From a virus, in the IMG/VR virus record IMGVR_UViG_3300027759_000345, positions 1-28,097 of that record: a stretch of DNA of 28,097 nucleotides; one strand, 5' to 3'. A program made the translations under genes and the position numbers. The notes beneath the pieces were generated by a model, which was not told the DNA's origin, ran no database searches, and worked only from the letters and a program-made list of their open reading frames with translations. Positions 20,891 through 28,097 of this stretch are shown here, piece after piece; position 1 is the stretch's first letter; each line of letters opens with the position of its first letter.

Positions 20891-21280
20891 TTAGACCGCC
20901 GTAAATGTGATAACGCCAGAAGACTGAATGTTCGCCGTGAACGTGACAGCATCTTCCTGTTCACCACCAAGCTCCAAGCTGTTGAGATAGAAGTTTCCGG
21001 CGAACGTACCGATGCCTTCAACCTCAATGCTCCAAGCCGCCAGCAAGTTTGCAACTGCGCCGACTGCCAGAGCAAGCAACGTGCTGTCTTCAAGAATGCC
21101 CTCAACGTCGGCTTCAATAGAACGAACGCCAGCATCTGCAAGCAATGTTGTCCAACCAGCATCGCTCTTTTCGGTAATATCGATAGGCTCGTTGTTGATC
21201 GTCAGATTATCAGTGCGAGCGCCAGCAATAGAAACGCCGCCTTTTTTGATACGCAGTTTACGTCCAGCAGTTGCAGCCAT
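20891..21280 (-). CDS. Tail tube protein, short paralogue
   Basis: This is a 129-residue protein sharing most positions with residues 1-128 of the upstream tail-tube gene: GRKLRI, GARTDN, NEPIDIT, DAGW, LADAGVRSIEA, GNFYLNSLELG and EQEDAVTF are identical. It belongs to the TP901-1-like major tail protein type (SAGVRSIEA.VEG is diagnostic). It lacks the C-terminal Ig-like domain of its partner. Either this or the longer copy may be the main tube subunit; the short form would give an undecorated tube. AAGGAAAC precedes the start. Confidence 0.88.
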   Translation of the reverse strand: MAATAGRKLRIKKGGVSIAGARTDNLTINNEPIDITEKSDAGWTTLLADAGVRSIEADVEGILEDSTLLALAVGAVANLLAAWSIEVEGIGTFAGNFYLNSLELGGEQEDAVTFTANIQSSGVITFTAV

Positions 21281-21294
21281 GATTCAGTTTCCTT

Positions 21295-21969
21295 TTAGGT
21301 AACAGGTCCAACGATGTTCGAGAAGGCAATAGTTGAGCCTTCCGAATTGGTGGCAGTGACGACGCAACGGATGCGTTTTCCAAGTTGAGCGGTAAGCGCC
21401 AACGTGGTCCCGGTCGATCCGCTGATGTTTGCCCATGATGGGCTGTTGGGATCGGCGCTGGTGCCGTTCTGCCATTGGCGGGCGAATGTGATCGTAGCAT
21501 CGCCAGCCCATGTGCCATTGGTCGTGGTCAACGTGGAGACTGTGGTCGTAGTGCCGGTGACGGCAGGCGCAACCGTGTTGTAAGGCGCGATGGTGGCGGT
21601 GATGGCGCCAGAGCTTGCCAGCGTGGCTGAGAACGTCACCGCGTCCTCTTGTTCTGCGCCAAGTTCCAAACTGTTTAGGTAGAAGTTTCCGGTAAACGCA
21701 GCAATTCCATCAACGTCCAGAACGCAAGACTTTATCAGCAGGCTTGAAGACCCTGTGGCGTTTGCAATCAGCGTCGAATTTTTCAGCACGCCTTCGACCG
21801 TTGCTTCAATAGATCGAACTCCAGCATCAGCCAACATGGTTGACCAGCCTGCGTCGTCTTTGTCGGTTATGTCGATAGGCTCATTCGAAATTGTGAAGTT
21901 ATCAGTTCGCGCGCCGACAACTGTCACGCCATCTCGAATGATACGCAGTTTGCGGCCTGAAATTGCCAT
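21295..21969 (-). CDS. Major tail tube protein with Ig-like C-terminal domain
   Basis: This is a 224-residue protein. Residues 1-128 are the tube domain (GRKLRI, GARTDN, NEPIDIT, LADAGVRSIEA, GNFYLNSLELG, EQEDAVTF). Residues ~132-224 form a bacterial Ig-like domain of the kind NGTW…ITFARQWQNG…LTAQLGKRIRCVVTATNSEGS. Ig-like domains on tail tubes project outward and help bind cell surface sugars. The next gene downstream is a paralogue without this domain, 14 nt away. AAGAGG precedes the start. Confidence 0.88.
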   Translation of the reverse strand: MAISGRKLRIIRDGVTVVGARTDNFTISNEPIDITDKDDAGWSTMLADAGVRSIEATVEGVLKNSTLIANATGSSSLLIKSCVLDVDGIAAFTGNFYLNSLELGAEQEDAVTFSATLASSGAITATIAPYNTVAPAVTGTTTTVSTLTTTNGTWAGDATITFARQWQNGTSADPNSPSWANISGSTGTTLALTAQLGKRIRCVVTATNSEGSTIAFSNIVGPVT

Positions 21970-22008
21970 GCTGATAACCTCTTTCGATTGGCGATCCTAC
22001 CACAGGGA

Positions 22009-22437
22009 TCAGGTAAGCCACAATACGTTATAGCGCAGCATTATGCGCAGCGTCTTACCATCTGGATCGTCCATGTCCTGCGAATCTTGAAGCTCGGTCG
22101 TAATATGCGTTGCGCCGGTAATCGTTAGCGGCTGGCGCCGCAAGCGCGCATCTACCGCGTCGGCGATTTCTTTTATCTCCAGAACGGATCGGCTGCGCGC
22201 CCAGATGTCGATCTGAACAGATGCCGATCCACCGACCGAATCTTTAACATCGTAAGGCGAGATGACATTGTTGCCGATGGTGATGAACGGGAAATAGGAA
22301 TCATCGCCGCTATTCGCAGCTTGTGGAACGCTTGAGAATATAGAAACCAGCGGCGCATATTTAGTGCTTAACAATGACGTAACGCTCGCATTGTTGAGCC
22401 GATTATAAATTGCTTGGTGAAGCGCTTTTGCTTTCAT
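22009..22437 (-). CDS. DUF3168-type tail completion/terminator protein
   Basis: This is a 142-residue protein with the DUF3168 pattern: ALHQAIYNRLNN, then FPFITIGNN…, SVQIDIWARSRSVLEIKEIADAV and a final strand (TLRIMLRYNVLW). Members form the ring that ends the tail tube and joins the head (like lambda gpU). The order after the gp10-like gene and before the tube fits this. It begins in an ATGA overlap. Confidence 0.85.
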   Translation of the reverse strand: MKAKALHQAIYNRLNNASVTSLLSTKYAPLVSIFSSVPQAANSGDDSYFPFITIGNNVISPYDVKDSVGGSASVQIDIWARSRSVLEIKEIADAVDARLRRQPLTITGATHITTELQDSQDMDDPDGKTLRIMLRYNVLWLT

Positions 22438-22862
22438 TTGCTTAACGCCTTTATAAGTGCGTCGATGTTGGCGTTGAGACTTTTTCGCGCATCAACAACA
22501 GCATGAACCCATGATGGGCGTGCCTTCATCATCATTGTTCCGTATTCAAGATAATACGCATAATCTAAACGGCTTCCAATCTTCACCTGAAGTTTGTTTG
22601 TCTGTTCAAAGAATATGGAATTGACCAGCGTTCCTGTATCGGTGGCCGGTGCTTCTCCCGGCGCTGATGCCTGATGGCTAATGCTGCCGCGCGTGTAAAT
22701 TGCGCCTGTCTTTGGCGGTCCTTGAATTCTTTTCTTTACGTCTGTGATTGCTTCTAATCCAACCGCCGTCACCAGTTCAGAAACGCCTTTTTCAACAGCT
22801 TCGCCATATTGAACAATCATGGCTTGAACCGCAGCGACGTTCTTGACTGTTACCGTTCTCAC
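22434..22862 (-). CDS. HK97 gp10-like head-tail/tail completion protein
   Basis: This is a 142-residue protein from GTG 22862. GGAGG lies 8 nt upstream and the GTG overlaps the preceding stop (GTGA); the longer frame lacks a ribosome site. The helical N-terminus (VQAMIVQYGEAVEKGVSELVTAV), SAPGEAPATDTGTLVNSI and YAYYLEYGTMMMKARPSW are the signature of HK97-gp10 family proteins, which bind at the head-tail joint or act as tail chaperone/terminator. Confidence 0.88.
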   Translation of the reverse strand: MRTVTVKNVAAVQAMIVQYGEAVEKGVSELVTAVGLEAITDVKKRIQGPPKTGAIYTRGSISHQASAPGEAPATDTGTLVNSIFFEQTNKLQVKIGSRLDYAYYLEYGTMMMKARPSWVHAVVDARKSLNANIDALIKALSK

Positions 22863-23203
22863 GTTGCGACCCCTCCTTCGCAATCAATCTGGAGCCAACG
22901 ATCTGCAAACTCAAGATTATTGATAAAGCGAATTTGGTGCGCTTGTCCTCGGATCAGAACCCGGTCGCCTTCAATGATCGTGGTTGAGTAGCGCACCAGA
23001 ACGCGCACGCGAAGGCTCGCCTCGATCCTGTCTGAAACAAAACGCTCGCGCCCACTGAGCGGCTTGATATGGGCGCGCGTTGGGGCGCCACTGATCGCCG
23101 CCCATGTTTCCGTTTGACCGCCTGCGTTATCGCTAGCAAGCGTGCGGCGCTGGAACGTCACGGTGTGGCTCAACATGTTCGAACTCATTTCGCAGCACTT
23201 CAC
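22859..23203 (-). CDS. Head-tail adaptor (SPP1 gp16-like)
   Basis: This is a 114-residue protein. LSHTVTFQRRTLASDNAGGQTETWAAI…ARIKPL-like and GDRVLIRGQAHQIRFINN are the family's usual motifs. It forms the stopper ring below the connector that keeps DNA in the head. The start chosen is GTG 23203 with GAGG 7 nt upstream and a GTGA overlap; in-frame ATGs at 23188 and 23176 are possible. Confidence 0.85.
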   Translation of the reverse strand: MKCCEMSSNMLSHTVTFQRRTLASDNAGGQTETWAAISGAPTRAHIKPLSGRERFVSDRIEASLRVRVLVRYSTTIIEGDRVLIRGQAHQIRFINNLEFADRWLQIDCEGGVAT

Positions 23204-23970
23204 GGGCGCACCTCGATGATTTCAAAACTAACCGAAATGTCGGCGGTATTGGATGCAGCCTTGCCCATAAAGCCGATGTCCGTCAATTCTGGAAACGGTC
23301 CAAGCGGCTGATCAAAATGTATATCATGAACGCCTGCGATCTGAGGATATTCTTCGACGATCCGCATGGCTTCATATGGTGCAGCAATCTGCAAGATTTG
23401 CTGGCGCTGAAATAAAATCAGATTCACCTTCTTTTCGGCATCGCTTGAAATCTTGATTGAACTAATGAACGCTGTGCGATGGAGCGGAACGCTATATGCT
23501 GCAACCTGACTTTGAGCGCGCGGAAAATCTGTATTGGTTATCGTTGCCCAATCAGTTCCACCAGCCGCATTTTCAATCTTGATTTCGCCAGCATGGGAAG
23601 AAGCGGTCTGCGTGGCATACGTTCCAGACGCAGAAACGAAAACACGATATAGCCGAATGAATTGCTGAACAGTTGGCGCGCTTGCAGAAGCGCCATTTGT
23701 TGCAATCGTTTCGCTGATCTCAACGCCATCAGCGTTCAGCCCAGTTATGGTGATCGCGCGAGCGCCAGACCCGTTCGCCGTGTCGTTAGCGTTTCCGCCG
23801 GGATGGATTCGCAATGCAGTCGCCGCATTGGCTTGTGGCGTCTGATAGATGCCGCCGATGCTGATCGGCACGAATGTTCCGCCAACAACTTTATTGCGCC
23901 CGAACTTGTGATTTTTCGTGACGCCTTGGCCAATCCCGCGCGATATGTCCAGCCCGCCGGGGAACGTCAT
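23200..23970 (-). CDS. Unknown virion structural protein
   Basis: This is a 256-residue protein inserted between the connector and the adaptor genes. The N-terminal part is Gly/Asn/Ala-rich (SIGGIYQTPQANAATALRI), then GLNADGVEISETI and other beta strands; LRRVEEYPQIAGVHD-like helices are few. Such an insertion is not part of the minimal HK97/lambda gene order. Beta-rich composition and position suggest a head-neck decoration or whisker-type protein. I do not recognise the family. Confidence 0.7.
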   Translation of the reverse strand: MTFPGGLDISRGIGQGVTKNHKFGRNKVVGGTFVPISIGGIYQTPQANAATALRIHPGGNANDTANGSGARAITITGLNADGVEISETIATNGASASAPTVQQFIRLYRVFVSASGTYATQTASSHAGEIKIENAAGGTDWATITNTDFPRAQSQVAAYSVPLHRTAFISSIKISSDAEKKVNLILFQRQQILQIAAPYEAMRIVEEYPQIAGVHDIHFDQPLGPFPELTDIGFMGKAASNTADISVSFEIIEVRP

Positions 23971-24644
23971 ATGCGAGCCGCCTTATACATATTCAAGATC
24001 GAAGATGCGCCGCTCATTTGATAAGCATCGCCAGCCGAGCAGTTATCGCCTCGGTGTTCATACATATACGCGGCAAGCTGTTTGACCGCCTGCTTATACA
24101 TCATCGGGACGGTGCAAGGCTGCGCGCCATGCCCAGCGGTGTAGATGATCTGAATCGCATTGTTGGCACGCATTGCGCTTGGCCATGTTGCACCGCGCTT
24201 CAGCGTCAGGCGTCCGGGATTGCTATATGTGTCCACATCGAACGTGTTGGCGACGTTGACGACCGTTGCTGTGCCATCCTCGTCAAATGTGGTGACGCTA
24301 ACGATGCTCGCCAGCGGCCAGCGCGGGAGCGATACAGATGTCAAAGAATTTGCGCCATAGAGTTCGCTGATCGGAAACTGGCGAATCCCATCCCACCACG
24401 CTTCAGCGCCATTCGGCCAGTGATCGATGGTCATGCGGACGGTTTGCGTAACCATTGCCACATTGGTGGCTGTCTCGATATGCGTGCGAGAAGCGGTGAT
24501 ATAGTCGAGCGCGTCAGGAAAATCGTTTTCATCCGTGCGCAGATGCGCCCAGAGTTCTTCAGCCGTGATCGGCTCCTCTGCTGGCCCAGTGACAACCGTA
24601 TTGCCACGATCTTGATAAAGACGAATCGCCGGGCGCAATGTCAT
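23967..24644 (-). CDS. Head-tail connector (phiE125 gp8 / HK97 gp6 type)
   Basis: This is a 225-residue protein: GPAEEPITAEELWAHLRTDEN, then ITASRTHIETATN, and a late IQIIYTAGHG and MYKQAVKQLAAYMYEHRGD. The pattern is that of the phiE125 gp8 family, which builds the ring below the portal. Residues 60-170 hold an insertion with FPISELYGANSLTSVSLPRWPLASI, also usual. Position right of the tail genes and left of head genes fits. Confidence 0.85.
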   Translation of the reverse strand: MTLRPAIRLYQDRGNTVVTGPAEEPITAEELWAHLRTDENDFPDALDYITASRTHIETATNVAMVTQTVRMTIDHWPNGAEAWWDGIRQFPISELYGANSLTSVSLPRWPLASIVSVTTFDEDGTATVVNVANTFDVDTYSNPGRLTLKRGATWPSAMRANNAIQIIYTAGHGAQPCTVPMMYKQAVKQLAAYMYEHRGDNCSAGDAYQMSGASSILNMYKAARI

Positions 24645-24875
24645 TTAGATTGCCTTTCTTGGCCTGCCGCGCGGGCGCGATATTGTCTGAACTTCTGAGC
24701 CTTCGGCTTTCCACTCCAGACCAGCCGCGATGCTATGAATTCTTTGCGCTGCTCCAGCCTGTATAGCGCGTTCTGCGATGCTGCCGCTAACCACGTCGCC
24801 CAGATTGAAAACTACGACTGTGTGGCCGTCTGGCGCGATCCTGAAGCCCATCGGTGCAATGATCTTGGCTTCCAT
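24645..24875 (-). CDS. Hypothetical small protein, basic C-terminus
   Basis: This 76-residue protein directly precedes the connector gene. VFNLGDVVSGSIAERAIQAGAAQRI is a helix-rich part and SRPRGRPRKAI a basic, AT-hook-like end (RPRGRPRK). It may contact DNA in the head-neck region, but similar short genes also occur as structural accessories. No family recognised. A terminator hairpin lies upstream of its start. Confidence 0.65.
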   Translation of the reverse strand: MEAKIIAPMGFRIAPDGHTVVVFNLGDVVSGSIAERAIQAGAAQRIHSIAAGLEWKAEGSEVQTISRPRGRPRKAI

Positions 24876-24891
24876 ATTCCGCTCCCTTTGG

Positions 24892-24920
24892 AAAAGAGGC
24901 GGGACAAGCCCGCCTCTGTC
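24892..24920 (-). terminator. Intrinsic terminator downstream of the capsid genes
   Basis: On the - strand GAGGCGGG, loop CTTGT, CCCGCCTC is a perfect 8-bp stem followed by TTTT. It lies after the 147-residue decoration-like gene and should partly terminate transcription, leaving the capsid genes upstream at a higher level than connector and tail genes. Confidence 0.85.
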
Positions 24921-24923
24921 TTA

Positions 24924-25367
24924 TTACGTGGCCGCAACAGCGGTGCCAAGGAAAGTCGTCTTGGCTTGCGCGGGCATCTGAACGGTAGCCAAAATCTTGA
25001 CAACCGCGTTGGTGCCGGTGGTGCCGACGCCGTTCAGGCGCAGATAACGCTTCGAGCCTTTGTAGCCGATTGCGCCAATCAACTTGTCGTCATCTGCATC
25101 AGCGGTGACGGTGATCGAGATCACGCCATCGGTAGCATCAGCGGCGACAATCGAAGCAGCAGAAGCCGCAGTCGTCAGATCGCTGTGCTGGGCGGTGAAT
25201 GTGAAGCCAGAAGCATCGCCAGCATCGGTTACAGTCTGAGTAACCAGCGAGATCAAAGCGGCGTCAAAGCCACGCAGATCAACCCAAGACGACGCGCCCG
25301 GCGTGGTGCCGGAGAGCGTTACGGTACCCAGCAGCACTTGCTGCATATTAGATTTAATATCACGCAT
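24924..25367 (-). CDS. Probable head decoration protein
   Basis: This is a 147-residue protein, rich in Ala, Thr, Val and Asp, encoded after the major capsid gene and before a terminator, the usual location of abundant decoration proteins. Strands such as LGTVTLSGTTPGASSWVDLRG and GYKGSKRYLRLNG suggest a beta-sandwich. No cysteine. No family assignment is secure; another abundant head protein is possible. Confidence 0.7.
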   Translation of the reverse strand: MRDIKSNMQQVLLGTVTLSGTTPGASSWVDLRGFDAALISLVTQTVTDAGDASGFTFTAQHSDLTTAASAASIVAADATDGVISITVTADADDDKLIGAIGYKGSKRYLRLNGVGTTGTNAVVKILATVQMPAQAKTTFLGTAVAAT

Positions 25368-25399
25368 TTTTTTCGTCCTTCATCGAACGTGAATGGGAT

Positions 25400-25421
25400 G
25401 GGGCGACGTTATCGCCGCCCC
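25400..25421 (-). other. Hairpin between capsid and decoration genes
   Basis: GGGGCGGCG / CGTCGCCCC with a 4-nt loop (one mismatch) lies 7 nt after the capsid stop. No T-run follows on the - strand, so an mRNA-protecting or processing hairpin is more likely than a terminator. It would allow different decay rates of the two cistrons. Confidence 0.5.
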
Positions 25422-25428
25422 TGATTGC

Positions 25429-26724
25429 TTACGCGGTGAACTCGATCAGCTTGAGAGCTTCAAAGTTGACCACATCGCCGCCAACGCGCTTCGTGGTGTA
25501 GAACTCCACGTAAGGCTTGGCAGAGAAGGGGTCACGAAGCGTGCGGATGCCGATGCGATCAACGATCTGATACGCTTCGCGCATGTCGCCGACGGCAATC
25601 GACAAGCTGTCGGTGGCCGGATCAGGCATGTCCTCAAACGACGCAACCGGATAGCCCATCAGGAACGAAGGCTGGCCAGCGGCAATGCCGGGAGACCAGA
25701 GATACGCGCCATAGCTATCCTTGAGCTTGCGAGTCAAAGTCAACGTGGCGCGGTTCATAAACCACGTTGCGTTGGCGCGATACTGAGCCTTGAGACCATA
25801 CAGAGCATTGATCAGCACATCGCCGCCATTGGGAGCAGCCGCAAAGCCACCATCAACGCCGGTGATGAAACGCTGCATCGTGCCGGGCAAGGTCGTGCCA
25901 GACGCATAGGTCAGAAACCCACGCGGCTTGTTCACGCCAGAGCCGTTAACGAAAGCAGCCGCTTCGTCGCGCGAGAACTTTTCCGAAACCTTGGAAGCAA
26001 GCCATGCTTCCATGTTGATCTCGTTATCATCCAAGAGCTTCTGCGTTGCCTTCGGCTTGGCGTAAAGCTCATGCGTCGGGATGCGCCACTTACCAAGCTG
26101 CGGAGTGTTAGTTTCCGAACGCGCGTCGGTCTCGCCGACCCAGCCCGAAGATGCTTCGTCGAGATCAAACAAGCCTTCGAGCGCATCGCTCGAAATCACC
26201 TGAATGCTCGCATAGGCGCGCATGGGCGAGGATTCGAAGACCTTGGCGACGATGCGGCCAGACAGATCGGGATGAACGACGTAGCCGCCATCGGGATCGG
26301 AGCCAACCGAGAGCGCCTTGATTTCGTTCGCGCCGAGCGAACGCTCGTCCTTGCGCAGGAACGTGTCGAACGCCGCCTTGTAGGCGTCCAGATCAGAAGC
26401 GCCGTACTCGCGAACGTCCAGACCACGCGAGCGAGCAATGCCGCGCGCCCAGCTGAGAGCCTTCTGGTCGAGATCGACATGCGAGCCGCTGGCGTCGGTG
26501 ACAACGCGCGAGGAACGCTTGACGGCCAGAGCAGCATCGTCGGCGATCTTCTGAGCCTTGTCGAGATCGGCTTCGATCTTGCGGAGCTTTTCCTCAAGCA
26601 CCGGATCGGCTGCGCCTTTCTTGGCGATTTCAGCGATCTTGGCATCGTTAGCGGATTTGAACTCTTCAAAGCCACGGTTCAGGGATTCGATGGCGCTCAT
26701 GGCGCCCTTCATTTCATCAGACAT
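25429..26724 (-). CDS. Major capsid protein, HK97 fold
   Basis: This is a 431-residue protein. Residues 1-~70 form an acidic coiled coil (FEEFKSANDAKIAEIAKKG, EEKLRKIEADLDKAQKIAD), the scaffolding delta domain expected to be removed by the protease. The mature part follows near KALSVGSDPDGGYVVHPD, a motif found at the delta/shell boundary. FVNGSGVNKPRGFLTYAS and AMWFMNRATL-like motifs (ATWFMNRATL) are typical of the HK97 family. It makes the icosahedral shell. The start lies 8 nt inside the protease end. Confidence 0.95.
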   Translation of the reverse strand: MSDEMKGAMSAIESLNRGFEEFKSANDAKIAEIAKKGAADPVLEEKLRKIEADLDKAQKIADDAALAVKRSSRVVTDASGSHVDLDQKALSWARGIARSRGLDVREYGASDLDAYKAAFDTFLRKDERSLGANEIKALSVGSDPDGGYVVHPDLSGRIVAKVFESSPMRAYASIQVISSDALEGLFDLDEASSGWVGETDARSETNTPQLGKWRIPTHELYAKPKATQKLLDDNEINMEAWLASKVSEKFSRDEAAAFVNGSGVNKPRGFLTYASGTTLPGTMQRFITGVDGGFAAAPNGGDVLINALYGLKAQYRANATWFMNRATLTLTRKLKDSYGAYLWSPGIAAGQPSFLMGYPVASFEDMPDPATDSLSIAVGDMREAYQIVDRIGIRTLRDPFSAKPYVEFYTTKRVGGDVVNFEALKLIEFTA

Positions 26725-27523
26725 GATTCAGCTTTCCTGTGAGATTGTTGATGCGTTCAATGAGAGCAGAAATACCCTCGTCCTTCGCCTCGCCAGTCTC
26801 AGCATCCCGCTGATCGGTTATGGCCTTGAAGCCGTGCAATGTAATCGCAGCGGCGTCTTTACGAGAATATCCTGCTTCCCGCAGGAATTTCTCGAACTCG
26901 CGTTCGGTCGCAATGCTCTTGACCGATGTCACCTTAGCATCAGGCAGCATCGGGAACGTGACCAAACTAATCTCAAACAAATCTACTTCCATCAGCTTGC
27001 GCACGCGGCCATCGCCTTCAGCGACTGCTTCAACCGTGCGATAGCCGATGGACATGCTGTCAATGGCGCCAGCTCGCATCAGCGCCATAGCCTCGCGGCC
27101 TTTCTGGACATCCTTGAGCAGACGACCCTTCACGAACAGCCCGCGATCATCTTCTTCGATGTAATCAAAAACGCCGATTGGCTGCGCCATATCATGCTGC
27201 CAAAGCATCTTGACCCTGCGCCCGCTGCCAAGCGATTTGCGGAAAGCGCCGCGCTCAACAACGTCCATGCCTTGATCGATGATTCCGAAAACAGACGCAT
27301 AGCCTTCGAACATGCCATCTTCGTCTGGCTCTTTCTTCAAGCTCAACGATACGTTTTTGAAACTTATCATGGCATCATCCGATTTTGGTTTTTCATCATC
27401 CCAGATGGAATTGCACACCGCAAAGCGCTGATCGCCGTCTGGATACTTTTCGACATATCTGTCGAAACCCATGCAGCGGTCTATAAACTCTTGTCTGTTT
27501 TCAGTCTTGCTAGGCTTTGGCAT
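26717..27523 (-). CDS. HK97-type prohead protease with N-terminal extension
   Basis: This is a 268-residue protein. Residues 52-200 are the prohead protease: FEGYASVFGIIDQGMDVVERGAF, His110 (MLWQHD), Ser158 (DSMSIGYRT) and Glu184 (LFEISLVTFP) match the His-Ser-Glu layout of HK97 gp4. Residues 1-~45 are an extra module (FIDRCMG…PDGDQRFAVCNSIW) with Cys17 and Cys37, which also appears in other phage head proteins. It cleaves the capsid delta domain inside the prohead. About 50 residues follow the core. Confidence 0.93.
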   Translation of the reverse strand: MPKPSKTENRQEFIDRCMGFDRYVEKYPDGDQRFAVCNSIWDDEKPKSDDAMISFKNVSLSLKKEPDEDGMFEGYASVFGIIDQGMDVVERGAFRKSLGSGRRVKMLWQHDMAQPIGVFDYIEEDDRGLFVKGRLLKDVQKGREAMALMRAGAIDSMSIGYRTVEAVAEGDGRVRKLMEVDLFEISLVTFPMLPDAKVTSVKSIATEREFEKFLREAGYSRKDAAAITLHGFKAITDQRDAETGEAKDEGISALIERINNLTGKLNHV

Positions 27524-27558
27524 GGTGTCACCATATCATGAGACATTTAATTGAACAA

Positions 27559-28097
27559 TTAGCTTGAATTTCTAACGCGAGCCGCCGCGCGAGCGATGAT
27601 CGCATCAGTATCGACAACAAAGCCAAGCGCACATCGGCAGTTGATAACATTGCCGGCGCTTCCATTCGGATCGCCGGGAAACATCAGCGCTTCTGTTCCA
27701 CCATCTAACTTAGCAATCTGGAATGGCTGTTCAGCGCCAACGATTTGACCGTTTGCGCCAACGTGATCGAACAGATCGCCGTCTTCAGTTGTGCGCGTGC
27801 GCTTATCCTGCGCGCTGATCCATTCGCGATTCATTGGCAGATCGGTTTTCTTTGCTGCTTCGTTAGCGCCATAGTTGGCTGCGCCATGCGTTTCGGTTCG
27901 TGCAATGGTTCGCGCTCGCATCTTTGATATGGATTTAATCACTTCCAAAATAGATTTGACCGTTTCGCTTTGCGTTAGACCTTCAAGAAACGCTTGCGCA
28001 AGAGCGCGCACCAACCAGAGGCGCGTTGTCTTTTCAACGCCAATGATCCTTTGTCGGATTGTTTCGTTGTTGATATAGCGCAGCGCCGCGTTACGCA
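27559..28097 (-). CDS. MuF-type head morphogenesis protein, C-terminal part (5' cut)
   Basis: The frame is open to the right window edge, so at least 178 residues are encoded and the start is outside. ARTIARTETHGAANYGANEAAK, REWISAQDKRTR…DGDLFDHVGANG, and FPGDPNGSAGNVINCRCALGF are the hallmarks of the Mu gpF minor head protein family. Members sit in the head near the portal and may be injected. The gene lies just before the protease, as expected, or may be fused to the portal. Confidence 0.9.
   Translation of the reverse strand, partial: RNAALRYINNETIRQRIIGVEKTTRLWLVRALAQAFLEGLTQSETVKSILEVIKSISKMRARTIARTETHGAANYGANEAAKKTDLPMNREWISAQDKRTRTTEDGDLFDHVGANGQIVGAEQPFQIAKLDGGTEALMFPGDPNGSAGNVINCRCALGFVVDTDAIIARAAARVRNSS

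Noticed and set aside
24018-25424. Two long + strand frames (226 and 229 codons) opposite connector and decoration genes
   Set aside because: Antisense shadows; Arg/His/Cys-rich translations without domain features, while the - strand genes show family motifs and ATGA coupling.
25393-26742. A 449-codon open frame on the + strand opposite the capsid gene
   Set aside because: It is a complete mirror of the strongly supported HK97 capsid gene, has no ribosome site or recognisable domain, and arises from codon bias of the real gene.
20316-28097. Gene transfer agent instead of phage
   Set aside because: Only the gp10/gp10.1-like chaperone resembles a gene transfer agent; hub, fibres, lysis and replication genes are of phage type.
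1-28097. tRNA genes, insertion sequences, integrase or att sites
   Set aside because: None could be recognised in the gaps or in the translated frames; gaps are too short for most of them.

Overview
This window is part of a double-stranded DNA tailed phage (or prophage) with a long non-contractile tail (siphovirus). The host is most likely an alphaproteobacterium. The host inference rests on a GcrA-family cell-cycle regulator (7650-8177), a tail chaperone frame related to gene transfer agent gp10/gp10.1, and an o-spanin of the type common in alphaproteobacterial phages. No integrase, repressor, terminase, portal, DNA polymerase, tRNA or CRISPR array is visible, so lifestyle cannot be settled. 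Coding density is very high, many genes overlap by 4 nt (ATGA or GTGA), and no gene-free stretch exceeds about 100 bases.

Left third (1-8177), + strand: a DNA-metabolism operon. In order it carries the end of an unknown gene, a DUF7249-type small protein, a Sak4-like RecA-fold ATPase, a small hypothetical, a DUF669 ssDNA-binding-type protein, an intrinsic terminator, a Cas4/RecB-like PD-(D/E)XK exonuclease with an Fe-S cysteine set, a second small PD-(D/E)XK protein, a DEAD/DEAH superfamily 2 helicase, a small Cys-rich protein and a VRR-NUC nuclease. After a probable promoter come a hypothetical, a free-standing DnaA domain IV protein, a dATP/dGTP-diphosphohydrolase-like protein (DUF5664), a KGG-motif protein, a secreted SLT transglycosylase, two small zinc-ribbon proteins and the GcrA homologue. 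Together they look like a recombination and replication module followed by host-takeover genes.

Right two thirds (8168-28097), - strand: one long late operon read right to left. The head part is a MuF-type head protein (cut by the window end), HK97-type prohead protease, major capsid protein, a decoration-like protein and connectors. The tail part is completion proteins, two tandem paralogous tail-tube proteins (one with an Ig-like domain), a tail chaperone pair made by -1 frameshifting, tape measure, distal tail and tail hub. After these come adhesion proteins (a DUF7483-type repeat fibre, a 20-residue-repeat protein and assembly-type chaperones). A lysis cassette ends the operon: membrane proteins, T4-type lysozyme, nested Rz/Rz1 spanins and a small holin-like protein. 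The two operons converge and their last genes overlap by 10 nt.

The most notable points are the tandem tail-tube duplication, the canonical A-AAA-AAT frameshift joining the tail chaperones, the 14-copy 20-residue repeat protein, and two host-cycle protein mimics (DnaA domain IV and GcrA) in one operon. Family assignments come from motifs read by eye; no database search was run.
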